Assembly (NCBI GenBank): GCA_001570385.1
Contig: BBYL01000030.1
Location: 1-64,000 of the forward strand
Direction: 5' to 3'
Length of the DNA stretch: 64,000 bases
Origin: Microtetraspora glauca
GTDB lineage: Bacteria; Actinomycetota; Actinomycetes; Streptosporangiales; Streptosporangiaceae
The notes under the pieces are model-generated. The model did not search any database, was not told where the DNA came from, and saw only the letters and a program-made list of their open reading frames with translations. Positions 37,825-46,497 of the stretch are shown here, in pieces (the stretch's first letter is position 1; every line of letters begins with the position of its first letter). A program made the translations under genes and the position numbers.

Positions 37825-39326
37825 CCGTCACCTTCGGCGACCTCATCGACGGCGCCCATACCCACATGGAAATCGCCGATCTGCATGCACGTAGCGAGGT
37901 CGACGTGACCGTCTCCACAGGCGTCTTCAACGCCGCCCAGTCGCTCACCGCGACGCTGACGCGCTGCGCCCGCGACTTCGCCCGGTCCGATGAGGTCGCG
38001 CGTCCGATCCGCGAAGCCTCTCACCTGCTCGCCCGGTGGGAGCCGAACCACGCGGCCTCCTCGCACCCGCTCCCGATGCATCTATCGGCCGCTGCAACCG
38101 CCTGGGGCGCCGCCGGAGACGTGCTTGCCACGCACTTCAGCGCGGACGGGACCGGTGCACGCTCCGACTGGACCACCGTCATCGCCAGTCAGCAGGTCCG
38201 AGACCGGCTCGTGCGCGACGTGGCCGGTCATGCACTGGCGCTGTCGGCCATCCTGGACCGTACGGCTCTCGCCCACGCCGCCGACGTCCGCTTCGCATCA
38301 GGGCTGCTCCGCGCACCCGTTCTCATCGCGGCATCCACGCTGGACGGCTCAGCGGCTTTGCGAGAGATTCCGCTCAATCGCCCGGCCATCGTCCAGCCGC
38401 TCCCGCACCAGCCAGAGACGCCCGACGAGCTGCGGGCGGGCATCACCGCCGACACCGATGCGCTGCGCGCCCTCTGCCACCTCGACGCCGGCAGCGAGCC
38501 TGGCCCGCGGGAGTGGCAGCGTACGGCTCTCGCCGCCTCGGTCATCACCCACATCGGGACGAGGCTTCTCACCGAGCTCACTCGCCGCGCCTACGAGCTG
38601 AACCCGGATCGTAAGCACAGCCTGGGGAAGGCACTGCAGCGCGCCACCAACGGCATCGACGGCATGCACGCCATGTGGAAGGGCGTACGGCAAGCCTGGG
38701 AGGGACACCTTCCCTCCAAGACCGCCAACGGGTCAACGCGCCAGCAACACCTGGACCAGGTGGTCGTACGCCTCGGGCGGCTGCTCTACGCCGATTCGAT
38801 GTGGACTCCCGCTCGACGCAACGCCATGCCGATGAAGACGCCCGAAGTGATCGCACCAACCACGAGGGACATGGTGCCGGCCCTCCGATCCGTACTGCGC
38901 GTCTTCGACGCGCTCACCGTCATCGCCGAACACGACCGGCGCGACGTCACCCGCGCCATGCGAACCGAGCGGCTGCCCCAAGATCTGGTGCAATCCTATG
39001 GATGGCTGACCTCATCAAGAGTCCGCGCCTCCTGGGCACTTGGCGAAGCCCTCTTCCACGCCGCCGATCCCAGCCAGCGGCCTGCACTGTGGCAAGAAGT
39101 CGATCTGTTGGAGATGCGCCGCGACCCGGCCACCTACTCCCGGCAAACCCTCCGGGAACGCGAAGGCGCCCGACTATGGCTCAGGTGGCTGAGCACCCGC
39201 GACGCCGTATCCGAATCTCGCCTCGACCTCTCCATCGCCCCGGCCATGGCCCCCGCCACTACCTCGGCCAGGTCATCGTCCATCGGACGAGACACGAGCC
39301 GTGCTCCGGGAAGTCGGCCAGGTTGA
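37821..39326 (+). CDS. Hypothetical protein at the end of the conjugation operon
   Basis: A 501-residue, mainly helical, soluble protein with no signal peptide or membrane helix. Segments such as TFGDLIDGAHTHMEIADLH at the N-terminus and RHSLGKALQRATNG-like helices mid-protein gave no family recognition. The last 40 residues are Arg/Ser/Pro-rich. It overlaps the preceding gene and ends 55 bp before a convergent acetyltransferase gene. Function is unknown; genes of this size near relaxation functions can be auxiliary transfer proteins. Confidence 0.6.
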   Translation: MTVTFGDLIDGAHTHMEIADLHARSEVDVTVSTGVFNAAQSLTATLTRCARDFARSDEVARPIREASHLLARWEPNHAASSHPLPMHLSAAATAWGAAGDVLATHFSADGTGARSDWTTVIASQQVRDRLVRDVAGHALALSAILDRTALAHAADVRFASGLLRAPVLIAASTLDGSAALREIPLNRPAIVQPLPHQPETPDELRAGITADTDALRALCHLDAGSEPGPREWQRTALAASVITHIGTRLLTELTRRAYELNPDRKHSLGKALQRATNGIDGMHAMWKGVRQAWEGHLPSKTANGSTRQQHLDQVVVRLGRLLYADSMWTPARRNAMPMKTPEVIAPTTRDMVPALRSVLRVFDALTVIAEHDRRDVTRAMRTERLPQDLVQSYGWLTSSRVRASWALGEALFHAADPSQRPALWQEVDLLEMRRDPATYSRQTLREREGARLWLRWLSTRDAVSESRLDLSIAPAMAPATTSARSSSIGRDTSRAPGSRPG

Positions 39327-39380
39327 CGCGCGGTGAGACCGGCTCGCCATGGAACCCAGACGCCGCCTTGGCGGAGAACG

Positions 39381-39920
39381 TCAGATCCTCGTACTACGGG
39401 CGATGCGGTACAGCACGTTCGGACGCAGTGGCCCTTCGGGCTCGGTGGGGTCGTCGAAGTCGTCGGCCGGGTCCCGGGTCATGCCGATCCGGCGCATCAC
39501 CGCCTGGGAACGGAGATTGGTGGCTGTTGTGACAGCGAGGATCTCGGGAAGTTCAAGGGTGTCGAAGCCGTGGGCCAGGACTGTCAGCGCGGCCTCGGTC
39601 GCGTAGCCGTGCCCCCAGGCCGAGCGGGCGAGCCGCCAGCCGATCTCCACTCCTGTGAACGGCATGCCGTCATCCACCTGGTCCAAGCCCGCGAAGCCGA
39701 TGAACTCGCGCGTGGCCTGCACCTCAACCGCCCACCACCCGTAGCCTCGCTGATCGAACTCGGCCTGGAACAGAGCCACGGAAGCATCGCTCTGCTCGCG
39801 GGTCAGCAGGTCGCCCAAGTGCTGCCGAACCTCAGGATCGGCATTCATCGCTGCCCACGGTTCAAGGTCAGAGTCGCGCCATCGACGGAGGGTAAGGCGA
39901 TCGGTACGCAGTTCAGCCAT
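39381..39920 (-). CDS. GNAT-family N-acetyltransferase
   Basis: A 179-residue protein; ATG 39920 gives the canonical start MAELRTDRLTLRRWRDSDLE of RimJ/RimL-type acetyltransferases. The acetyl-CoA-binding region reads EIGWRLARSAWGHGYATEAA (motif A), followed by EILAVTTATNLRSQAVMRRI. The substrate may be a protein N-terminus or a small amine and cannot be told from sequence. Confidence 0.85.
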   Translation of the reverse strand: MAELRTDRLTLRRWRDSDLEPWAAMNADPEVRQHLGDLLTREQSDASVALFQAEFDQRGYGWWAVEVQATREFIGFAGLDQVDDGMPFTGVEIGWRLARSAWGHGYATEAALTVLAHGFDTLELPEILAVTTATNLRSQAVMRRIGMTRDPADDFDDPTEPEGPLRPNVLYRIARSTRI

Positions 39921-40062
39921 GCGGTCCAGCCAACCTGAGCCATGCACCCCGAAGCAATCCCTGTTCTTTAGGGCGACACCGCCACGCAGAAGGCACCTGC
40001 ACGGTTCGCTCCCCGGCTGACGAGGCGACCACCGACCCGGCGAACCTATGCGGTCACTAACA

Positions 40063-40757
40063 CTAGGTTGTCGGTGAGGCACCGGCTTGGGGGTGGTGAA
40101 TCCACCAACCCGGCCCCCACCTGAGCACCTTCCCGTACAAGGTCAGGATGAGCCCGCTCTCGAAGTCACCGGCGGGGATCCTGACGTCGCGCACCAGCGG
40201 ATCCTCATCGGCCGAGTACTCGTAACGCCCGACTCCGGGCACGTACGCGGCCTGGCTCTCGGCGAAGCAGTCGAAGAACACCCACCCGTCCGAGCCCGCC
40301 GAGGCGTAGCACAGCACCCGCTTTCCGATGACCAGGCTCGGCCTACCGTAGGCCGCCTCCACCTCACCGCGCCGCACGTCCCGTCCATCGAACCGATCCC
40401 GCACCTGGCCGATCAGCTCGCCCCACTCCGGCGCCTCAAGCGTCCGGTCGACGGTGAGGTAGCCGAGCCGGTGAAAACGCTCGGCGAAGACGGACGCGAC
40501 CTCATCCACGCAACTGTGCTCCGTTCCGAAGCGAGCGTCGAAGGGCCCCTGCACGCCTACCTGGCCATACCTACGCAGTTCTTCCCTGACGTCCTCGTAC
40601 TCCTGATCACGTTCGTCGAGGAAACAGAGATTCCCCAGGAGCGTCCGGGCGACGGTCTCCATCTCACGGCCGCAAGCGCGGCCCACATGCCCGGCCTCGT
40701 CATCACCTTCGGCAGCTCATCCAGCCACCGCCGCCGCAGATCGTCCACCGTACGCAC
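40063..40757 (-). pseudogene. Unknown protein gene with an apparent frameshift
   Basis: The first part reads MRTVDDLRRRWLDELPKVMT from ATG 40757 through RPGMWA. Near 40680 the frame changes, and the protein-like sequence continues as REMETVARTLLGNLCFLDER and on to a stop at 40063. The two pieces join into one plausible protein of about 230 residues. The downstream part could start independently at GTG 40686, but without RPGMW the N-terminus would be odd. The family is unrecognised. The shift may be a real mutation or a sequencing error. Confidence 0.5.
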
Positions 40758-40908
40758 CCGCCCATACTAATGATCAAGGACGCCCGGACGCGTTCTCTCG
40801 GGGGCGGAAAACCCGGTTGTGCGATGCACGTACGTGGCGGTTCCATAAGTGGTCCCCGCCGGAATTCCCTCGGGGGTTGACGGCTCGGCCCTGGTCGTAC
40901 ATCGATGA

Positions 40909-41223
40909 TCAGGAGTCGGTGCTGGCGACGTAGAGGTCGCAGACCAGGTCCAAGGCTTCCTGTGGACTACCGGTGAACCAGATCGCGGCTTCATAGCCGC
41001 CGGTGCTGGGGGCGTGGATGGCCAGCCCCCAGTGGTGGGCCAAGCCGCCGTAGCGCAGCCGCATCAGCGGAAGCCGCTCTCTGTCAGCGAGTTCACCCTC
41101 GACGTAGCCGAACTGGCCGTGGTAGCACACATGTATCCCGGTCAGTTGCGGCCAGCGCTGCTTGGCGTGCAGCGCGAGTCGCTGGGCCAGGGAGGTCTCG
41201 GTGGAGGCGGGGATGGCGGGCAT
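40909..41223 (-). CDS. Hypothetical small protein inside the IS630-like element
   Basis: A 104-residue product from ATG 41223. Segments WPQLTGIHVCYHGQFGYVEG and GGLAHHWGLAIHAPSTGGYE gave no family recognition. It has no signal peptide and no transposase features. Its place between the IS ends and its orientation opposite to the transposase remnant suggest a captured passenger or a host gene into whose promoter region the IS inserted. Confidence 0.55.
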   Translation of the reverse strand: MPAIPASTETSLAQRLALHAKQRWPQLTGIHVCYHGQFGYVEGELADRERLPLMRLRYGGLAHHWGLAIHAPSTGGYEAAIWFTGSPQEALDLVCDLYVASTDS

Positions 41224-41346
41224 GACCGCTATCGTGCCAGCGTGTCCAGTTCCTTGCCCGCTCGGCGTGTCGTTCGCCCATAATCGGCGGGTTACCGGGC
41301 AAAGTCGACGGGTCATCGTGACGATCCACCGTAGAAAGCCCCCCGG

Positions 41347-41682
41347 TTGCCCGTCTGCCGCGCCCGCCCGATCACCCTGACCGCCTCCGAACGGCGGTGG
41401 CTCAAACAGATCGCCTACTCCCACACCGCCCCCTGCCAGCAGGTCATCCGCGTACGGATCGTCCTGGACGCCGGCCACCGCTACTCCAATGCTGAAATCG
41501 CCCGGCGGCGCGGGGTAACCGTGGACACGGTCCGACTCTGGCGAGGCCGCTACAACAGCGGCGACGGGCTCAAAAGCCTGGCTGATCGGCCCCGCTCCGG
41601 CCGGCCGTCGACGTTCATCCCGGTTCAACGCGCCGAGATCAAGGCCCTGGCCTGCCAGCTACCCGACGAGACCGGAGTGTGA
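41347..41682 (+). pseudogene. IS630-family transposase, N-terminal helix-turn-helix remnant
   Basis: About 100 residues with the IS630-type N-terminus: ITLTASERRWLKQIAYSHTA, then NAEIARRRGVTVDTVRLWRG and GLKSLADRPRSGRPSTF. The frame stops after LACQLPDETGV, where the catalytic domain should begin, so the DDE core is deleted. Confidence 0.85.
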
Positions 41683-41814
41683 ACCGCTCCGGCTTTCGTG
41701 GAGGCCCCGAAGCCAGCATCATCTGCTGGCGGAAGGGAGAATCACGACACGATGCCAGCCCCCAGGAAATACCCCCACGAGCAACTGGCCGCCGAGAGCG
41801 TCCTCCCCAGCCGA

Positions 41815-41922
41815 CCTCGAGGACCTGATGGCCCGGATCGAGCGCCACGAACAGAAAGAGTTCAACTCCCAGCAGCACAATCACTGCGAGCGACAGCCTG
41901 ACGTACTCAACGTTGCTGCTTA
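41815..41922 (+). pseudogene. IS630-family transposase, C-terminal remnant
   Basis: A short frame reading DLEDLMARIERHEQKEFNSQ and ending in a TAA just inside the right terminal repeat. It resembles the last helix of IS630 transposases, in which a DLxxLxxxIxxF/H-xxxYN pattern precedes the stop. The preceding 130 bp include a start-like MPAPRKYPHEQLAAES that resembles an IS3 OrfA N-terminus, so the interior is a patchwork. Confidence 0.5.
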
Positions 41923-42020
41923 ACCCCCGAGGGATTTACGGACGCGACCACTTAGTGGCCTGCTCGGGCCATAAATAGAAATGCATGGCACGCGGCGCGG
42001 CCCGAGGGGATGATCCGGTC

Positions 42021-43538
42021 ATGCCCCAGACTTCGTCCGAGCCTCGCCCCCTGCTCGTCCACACCACCGCCGGAACGCTGCGCGGCAGCCAGGAGAACGG
42101 TGTGGCCGTCTTCCGCGGCATCCCGTTCGCCGAACCGCCCGTAGGTGCGCTCCGTTTCGCCGCGCCGCGGCCCGTGCAGGGCTGGGAGGGCGTGCGGCCC
42201 GCCCTGGACTTCGGCCCGCCACCCCCGCAGGCCATGGGTGCGGCACAGGACACGCAGGGCGACGACTGGCTGACGGTCAACGTCTGGACGCCCGAGCCGG
42301 ACCCGGGTGCGGGGCGTGCCGTGATGGTGTGGATCCACGGCGGCGCCTACATGATCGGCACGTCCGGCCTCCCCGAGTACGACGGCTCCCGTCTCGCCGG
42401 GGAAGGCGACGTCGTCGTGGTGACCTTCAACTACCGCGTCGGGATGGAGGGTTTTGCGCAGATCGAGGGGGCGCCCGCCAACCGGGGGCTGCTCGATCAG
42501 GTCGCGGCTCTGGAGTGGGTGCGCGACAACATCCTGGCCTTCGGCGGCGACCCCGGCCGCGTCACCGTCTTCGGCGAGTCGGCGGGCGCCGGTTCCGTCG
42601 CCGCGCTGCTGGCGATGCCCAGTGCGACCGGGCTCTTTCGCAGAGCCGTCGCACAGAGCGTGCCGGGCACGTTCTTCACGCCGGAACTCGCCGCCGACAT
42701 CGCCTCCGTGTGTGCGTCCGAGGTGGGCCTGCAGCCCACGGCCGCCGAGCTGTCCTCGGTGGACCCGCTTGTGCTGGCCGCTGCCGGGTACGCGGTCACC
42801 GCGCGCCTGCCCGAGTTGGTGGAGCGTTGGGGCCCGGTCGCGTACCGGTCGATCACGTTCGCGCCCGTGGTCGAGGGGCACTCCCTGCCGGTAACGCCCT
42901 GGGAGGCGCTGGCCGGTGGCGCGGGCAGGGGCATCGATCTCCTCGTCGGGCACACGCGCGACGAGCATCGCCTGCTGAGCCTGCTCGACGGCCTGCTCGG
43001 GCAGGTGACGCGAGAGCAGGCGGAACAGGCCCTGCGGATCCTCGCCCCGGGCCCGGACGGCGCGCGCTGCTACCGCGAGGGCTTTCCCGGCGCGGGCCCC
43101 AACGAGCTGCACGAAGTGGTCAACTCGGACTGGCTGTTCCGCATGCCGAGCCTCCACCTCGCCCAGGCGCACCACGACGCCGGCGGCCGGGCGCACGTCT
43201 ACGAGCTGACCTGGCCCGCCCCGGGCATGGGCGGCATCCTCGGCGCCTGTCATGGCCTCGACGTACCGCTTGTCTTCGGCAACCTGGACCGCGGGCAGCC
43301 CGCCGCTCTGATCGGCGACGGCCCGTCCCCCGAGGCGGAAGCGTTGTCGGCACAGATGCGTGCCGCATGGACGCAGTTCGCCGTCGACGGCGACCCCGGG
43401 TGGCCCGCGTACGACTCGGAACAGCGCCTGGCGCAGGTCTACGACGCGCAGCCGAAGGTCGCCCCCTACCCGGAGGAGACCTCACGGCTCGTGTGGCAGC
43501 ACCACACCTTCGCCCCGTTGATGCCCCTCAGCTCATGA
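42021..43538 (+). CDS. Type B carboxylesterase/para-nitrobenzyl-esterase family
   Basis: A 505-residue alpha/beta hydrolase. I chose ATG 42021 (MPQTSSEP); an in-frame ATG at 41985 would put the N-terminus near the IS end. Family motifs are VFRGIPFAEPPVGALRF, DWLTVNVWTP, the oxyanion loop VMVWIHGGAY, the nucleophile elbow FGESAGAGSV with Ser187, and GACHGLDVPLVFGN with the catalytic His. It hydrolyses carboxylic esters; the substrate is unknown. It has no signal peptide. It is bracketed by two copies of the IS630-type right-end sequence. Confidence 0.9.
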   Translation: MPQTSSEPRPLLVHTTAGTLRGSQENGVAVFRGIPFAEPPVGALRFAAPRPVQGWEGVRPALDFGPPPPQAMGAAQDTQGDDWLTVNVWTPEPDPGAGRAVMVWIHGGAYMIGTSGLPEYDGSRLAGEGDVVVVTFNYRVGMEGFAQIEGAPANRGLLDQVAALEWVRDNILAFGGDPGRVTVFGESAGAGSVAALLAMPSATGLFRRAVAQSVPGTFFTPELAADIASVCASEVGLQPTAAELSSVDPLVLAAAGYAVTARLPELVERWGPVAYRSITFAPVVEGHSLPVTPWEALAGGAGRGIDLLVGHTRDEHRLLSLLDGLLGQVTREQAEQALRILAPGPDGARCYREGFPGAGPNELHEVVNSDWLFRMPSLHLAQAHHDAGGRAHVYELTWPAPGMGGILGACHGLDVPLVFGNLDRGQPAALIGDGPSPEAEALSAQMRAAWTQFAVDGDPGWPAYDSEQRLAQVYDAQPKVAPYPEETSRLVWQHHTFAPLMPLSS

Positions 43539-43570
43539 CCAAACGCCAGGCACACCATCGGCTCCGGAGT

Positions 43571-43604
43571 CAACCCCCGAAGGACTTCCGGAGCCGACCA
43601 CTAA
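43571..43604 (+). repeat. Second copy of the IS630-type right terminal repeat
   Basis: CAACCCCCGAAGGACTTCCG followed by GAGCCGACCACTAA repeats the right end at 41921-41954 in the same orientation with a few differences. No transposase lies between the two copies, only the carboxylesterase gene. It could be a solo IS end or the outer boundary of a larger unit. Confidence 0.6.
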
Positions 43605-43732
43605 GGCGATCAATCCGATGGAAGACCGGTTCGCGGGAGGAAGAACATGCTGTCCGCCCATGGCATGCCGCTGGAGAGCCTTTCCCGGGTGAGAGGCTCA
43701 CGTGACTGGCGTTGCCGTCATATCCCGCTGTC

Positions 43733-44788
43733 CTAGACAGGCAGCCGGAGCAGCGAGCTTTTGAGTTCGACCCAGCCCCGGAGTTCGTCAGCCAGGACGG
43801 TGGAGGTGATGGCAGGCACGCAGGGCTGGACGACGTGAATCTGGTTGCGCAGGCGGCGGGAAAGCCGAATGCCGGTCGGGTCGAGAGGCCGATCAGTGCA
43901 CAGGCGTGCGGCATTCGCCAGAGTCGTTGTGGCCGCCAGCCAATGCTCTATCGCCTCATCCATCGTCGGCAGCCCATCCGCCACGCTCACGTTCCGAGCC
44001 TCAGCGAGCGCAGTGATCAGGTTGACGGCCGCCTCGTCCGCAGCGTCGACACCCCGCTCGGCCGCATGACGATCGAGAAGGATGCCGAGGCGCCGCCACC
44101 GCGCGTTCTCCGCAGTGGTCCCTCCAATACGCCGAGCGACCACGCTTCGAAGACAGGTCCACCAGTCGGTTCGCGAGGGCTCCGCATCAGGTTCGCGCTT
44201 GTCCAGCCAGGCGGCCAGTTCCGGTTCGGACAGAGTCAGCACGTGGACGGCGTAGCTCTTGAACGCCTGCTCACGTCCCTGAAAGGACAGCCACTCATGC
44301 GGGCCTCCTGGTCCGAGCATCGTGAGTACGGTCCCCGGCAGTTCGTCACACTCGTCAGGGTCCGACACCGCGACGAGTCCCATCCTCGATGAGGGCTCCC
44401 AGTACTCGACGCAGCCCTCGTTGTAGGAGGGGCGCTCCTGGAGCGTGAACCCACGCGCCTGTACGGCATCGTGCAGTTCACCGAGGTCAAGCCGGGGCCG
44501 GAAACAGCCGTAGCCGTCCACGAGGGCGGTCTCGACCTGGTTGCCACTGGTAAGCCATGGCAGCCGGTGGGCCTGGGCTCCGAAGTAGGTGACCGCCCAC
44601 TCGTCCTGTGGGCGGTCCCGCCACCAGCCGAACTCGACCAGACCGAAGTCGGAGAGCATCCCCGACGGCGCCTCGAATGTGTGGCCGTGCCCGAGTGCCT
44701 CCTCAACGTCTGCGAGTTCGCTGGTGTGGTCAACGCCCAGCACCGTACCCGTGATCATCAGATCGACGAAGAAGTCGAGGTCACCCAC
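43733..44788 (-). CDS. Hypothetical protein
   Basis: A 351-residue soluble protein starting MGDLDFFVDLMITGTVLGVD. The N-terminal 130 residues (GLVEFGWWRD, WAVTYFGAQAHRLPW, CVEYWEPSSRMGLVAVSD) look like an alpha/beta domain. The C-terminal half is helical and Arg/Ala-rich. I cannot assign a family. The N-terminal type of sequence is reminiscent of actinobacterial immunity or accessory proteins, without a diagnostic motif. No operon partner is visible: neighbours are 150 bp or more away. Confidence 0.6.
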   Translation of the reverse strand: MGDLDFFVDLMITGTVLGVDHTSELADVEEALGHGHTFEAPSGMLSDFGLVEFGWWRDRPQDEWAVTYFGAQAHRLPWLTSGNQVETALVDGYGCFRPRLDLGELHDAVQARGFTLQERPSYNEGCVEYWEPSSRMGLVAVSDPDECDELPGTVLTMLGPGGPHEWLSFQGREQAFKSYAVHVLTLSEPELAAWLDKREPDAEPSRTDWWTCLRSVVARRIGGTTAENARWRRLGILLDRHAAERGVDAADEAAVNLITALAEARNVSVADGLPTMDEAIEHWLAATTTLANAARLCTDRPLDPTGIRLSRRLRNQIHVVQPCVPAITSTVLADELRGWVELKSSLLRLPV

Positions 44789-44938
44789 CGGTGCATTGTC
44801 CGGTTCACAACCTACGAACGCATCCGAATATCGACTGAATCCCCCGGGTTCGGTGGAGGCTCTGATGCGACCCGAGCTACATGAAGTCGCCTGGGCTGCG
44901 TCTCGGATTTGCGCGCACGCACGGGCTCGTAGTTCCGG

Positions 44939-45688
44939 TCAGGTGACCCCGCGGTCGAAGGCCCTGGCGAGCCATTCCTGGCGGACGCCGGTCAGCTCGG
45001 CGCCGAAGGTCTCCATCGAGGCGCCGTACGGCACGCAAGCTCCGCCGGACTGGCCGGGAAGGAGATGGCGGCCGTGGACGAGCCGCCCGCCGAGGACGCC
45101 GAGGGCGGCGTGGGCCTTGATGGACTCGATGCGGAGGTCCCCCTTGAACCAGGTGCCGACCCTGTCCAGCATGTTGGCCTCTTCCTCAGACAGGTCGAAG
45201 ACGACGCTCGTGACGGCAGAGAGGAACCAGCACGGGCCGACGTTGGAGATGTGCCCGTCAAGTTCGACCTTGTTCAGGGCCATGAAGGTCGCGGCCTCGC
45301 GGAGCATCCGCAGGTGGTCGGTGGTGACGTGGGGCAGGCCGAGGGCGGGCAGGTGCTCGTCGCGGAAGAGGTAGTCGTAGACGTCCCAGGCGGTGGACAG
45401 CACGAGTCCGGCGTCGGAGGTCGAGAATCCGTACGTCTTCACGAAGTCCAGCGCGAGCTGCTCGACGGCCGTCTCGAAGGTCTCCTCGGAGGGCAGGAGT
45501 TCGCTGCTGACGATCCGCCAGTCACACAGCAGCCAGGTGGAGGTCTCGAAGCGGAAGAAGTATTTCTCCGGCTCGATCTCGATGGCGGTGCCGTTCACGG
45601 TGATGCCGGGGATGCGGTTCCAGCGCGGGTCGAATGCGACCGGCAGCTCCACGCCGAACCCGGTGCGCGCTTGGGTGTTCGGGGACAT
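44939..45688 (-). CDS. Hypothetical protein
   Basis: A 249-residue protein (MSPNTQARTGFGVELPVAFD) without signal peptide, membrane helix or recognised motif. It has a well-conserved-looking core, YFFRFETSTWLLCDWRIVSS and HLRMLREAATFMALNKVELD. It is last in a run of four minus-strand genes that begins with the XRE regulator at 47748, separated by short gaps or overlaps, so it may be controlled together with them. Confidence 0.6.
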   Translation of the reverse strand: MSPNTQARTGFGVELPVAFDPRWNRIPGITVNGTAIEIEPEKYFFRFETSTWLLCDWRIVSSELLPSEETFETAVEQLALDFVKTYGFSTSDAGLVLSTAWDVYDYLFRDEHLPALGLPHVTTDHLRMLREAATFMALNKVELDGHISNVGPCWFLSAVTSVVFDLSEEEANMLDRVGTWFKGDLRIESIKAHAALGVLGGRLVHGRHLLPGQSGGACVPYGASMETFGAELTGVRQEWLARAFDRGVT

Positions 45689-45729
45689 TGCTCGTACTCC
45701 TTCGCGTGGTGATGGGGGTGAAAGGGGAG

Positions 45730-46089
45730 CTATCGGGCCTGGCCCAGCAGCAGGTGCTGCCAGAGCCGTTCGGCTTTCGCGGCAATGAGCCAGGGGCCCT
45801 CGTGGACGACCGGACCATCAGGTCCTCGGACGGTGCGGCGGATGAACGTCAGGCCGCCGGCCTGGCACAGCTCGTAGATCGTCGCCTTGCACTCGCAGGT
45901 GTGCTCGTGAACGCGGACACGAGTGCAGCGCGGAGTCGGCTGGAGCCAGTGGATCTCGTCACGTTCCCTCTGCAAGGGAGCGACATGGACGCCGTGGAAT
46001 GGCGGTGGAAGATCCGTCTCTCCCGGGGCGACGCGTACGCCGTCACGGATGCGTACCGGCTCGGGTGTCTCCGTCTCGTGAAGAATCAT
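45730..46089 (-). CDS. Hypothetical cysteine-containing small protein
   Basis: A 119-residue protein overlapping its upstream neighbour by four bases. The central part RCTRVRVHEHTCECKATIYE has three cysteines and two histidines that could bind metal, followed by CQAGGLTFIRRTVRGPDGP. The family is unrecognised. Probably co-expressed with 46086-46439. Confidence 0.6.
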   Translation of the reverse strand: MILHETETPEPVRIRDGVRVAPGETDLPPPFHGVHVAPLQRERDEIHWLQPTPRCTRVRVHEHTCECKATIYELCQAGGLTFIRRTVRGPDGPVVHEGPWLIAAKAERLWQHLLLGQAR

Positions 46090-46439
46090 GGCGACTCACT
46101 GACGGCACGACCGCCTATCGGCCCCGGGCGGGCCACCTCGCCCGTCCCCCGCCCCACCTCGGCGAGGACGTTCTCGACATGGTCTGCGGCATCGGACACA
46201 TCCGTGACCGAGGCGATCCGTGCCGGCCAGGGAAACCAGTAGTTCAGCTCCCCGGCCTGGTCCGGAGCGACCAGCACGTTCTCCGAGAGGACGGGGGCCT
46301 CGGGATTGATGACGAGAAGGTGCGGCGGACGCCCCTCAGGGATGCGAACCCGTACGGCGAACCGCCGGGCCTCCAGTTCCGACGCGAGGGTCTTCAGGGC
46401 TCGATCTATGGCTCTCGGATCGGGAAGATCTCGGTTCAT
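46086..46439 (-). CDS. Hypothetical small protein
   Basis: A 117-residue protein starting MNRDLPDPRAIDRALKTLAS. A strand-rich middle (FAVRVRIPEGRPPHLLVINP, NYWFPWPARI) is followed by a helix and a disordered Gly/Pro tail. Similar small proteins often follow XRE/TPR regulator genes in actinobacteria, which is the case here (gap 58 bp). Function is unknown. Confidence 0.6.
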   Translation of the reverse strand: MNRDLPDPRAIDRALKTLASELEARRFAVRVRIPEGRPPHLLVINPEAPVLSENVLVAPDQAGELNYWFPWPARIASVTDVSDAADHVENVLAEVGRGTGEVARPGPIGGRAVSESP

Positions 46440-46497
46440 GCGGTGACCGTAGGTCCACCCGCGGAGCGCGAACCCAAGCAGCGGTTGGGGGTGCCGG

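Larger units (their letters stand above)
40846..41954. mobile_element. Degenerate IS630-like element defined by terminal inverted repeats
   Basis: The left end (40846-40880) begins TAAGTGGTCCCCGCC and ends CCCTCGGGGGTTGA. The right end (41921-41954) is its imperfect inverse, TAACCCCCGAGGGA through GACCACTTA. Both outer edges carry TA, the IS630 target. Inside lie an N-terminal transposase HTH (41347-41682), a scrambled C-terminal piece (about 41815-41922) and an unrelated short gene on the minus strand (40909-41223). The element is about 1.1 kb and cannot encode a full transposase. Confidence 0.65.
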
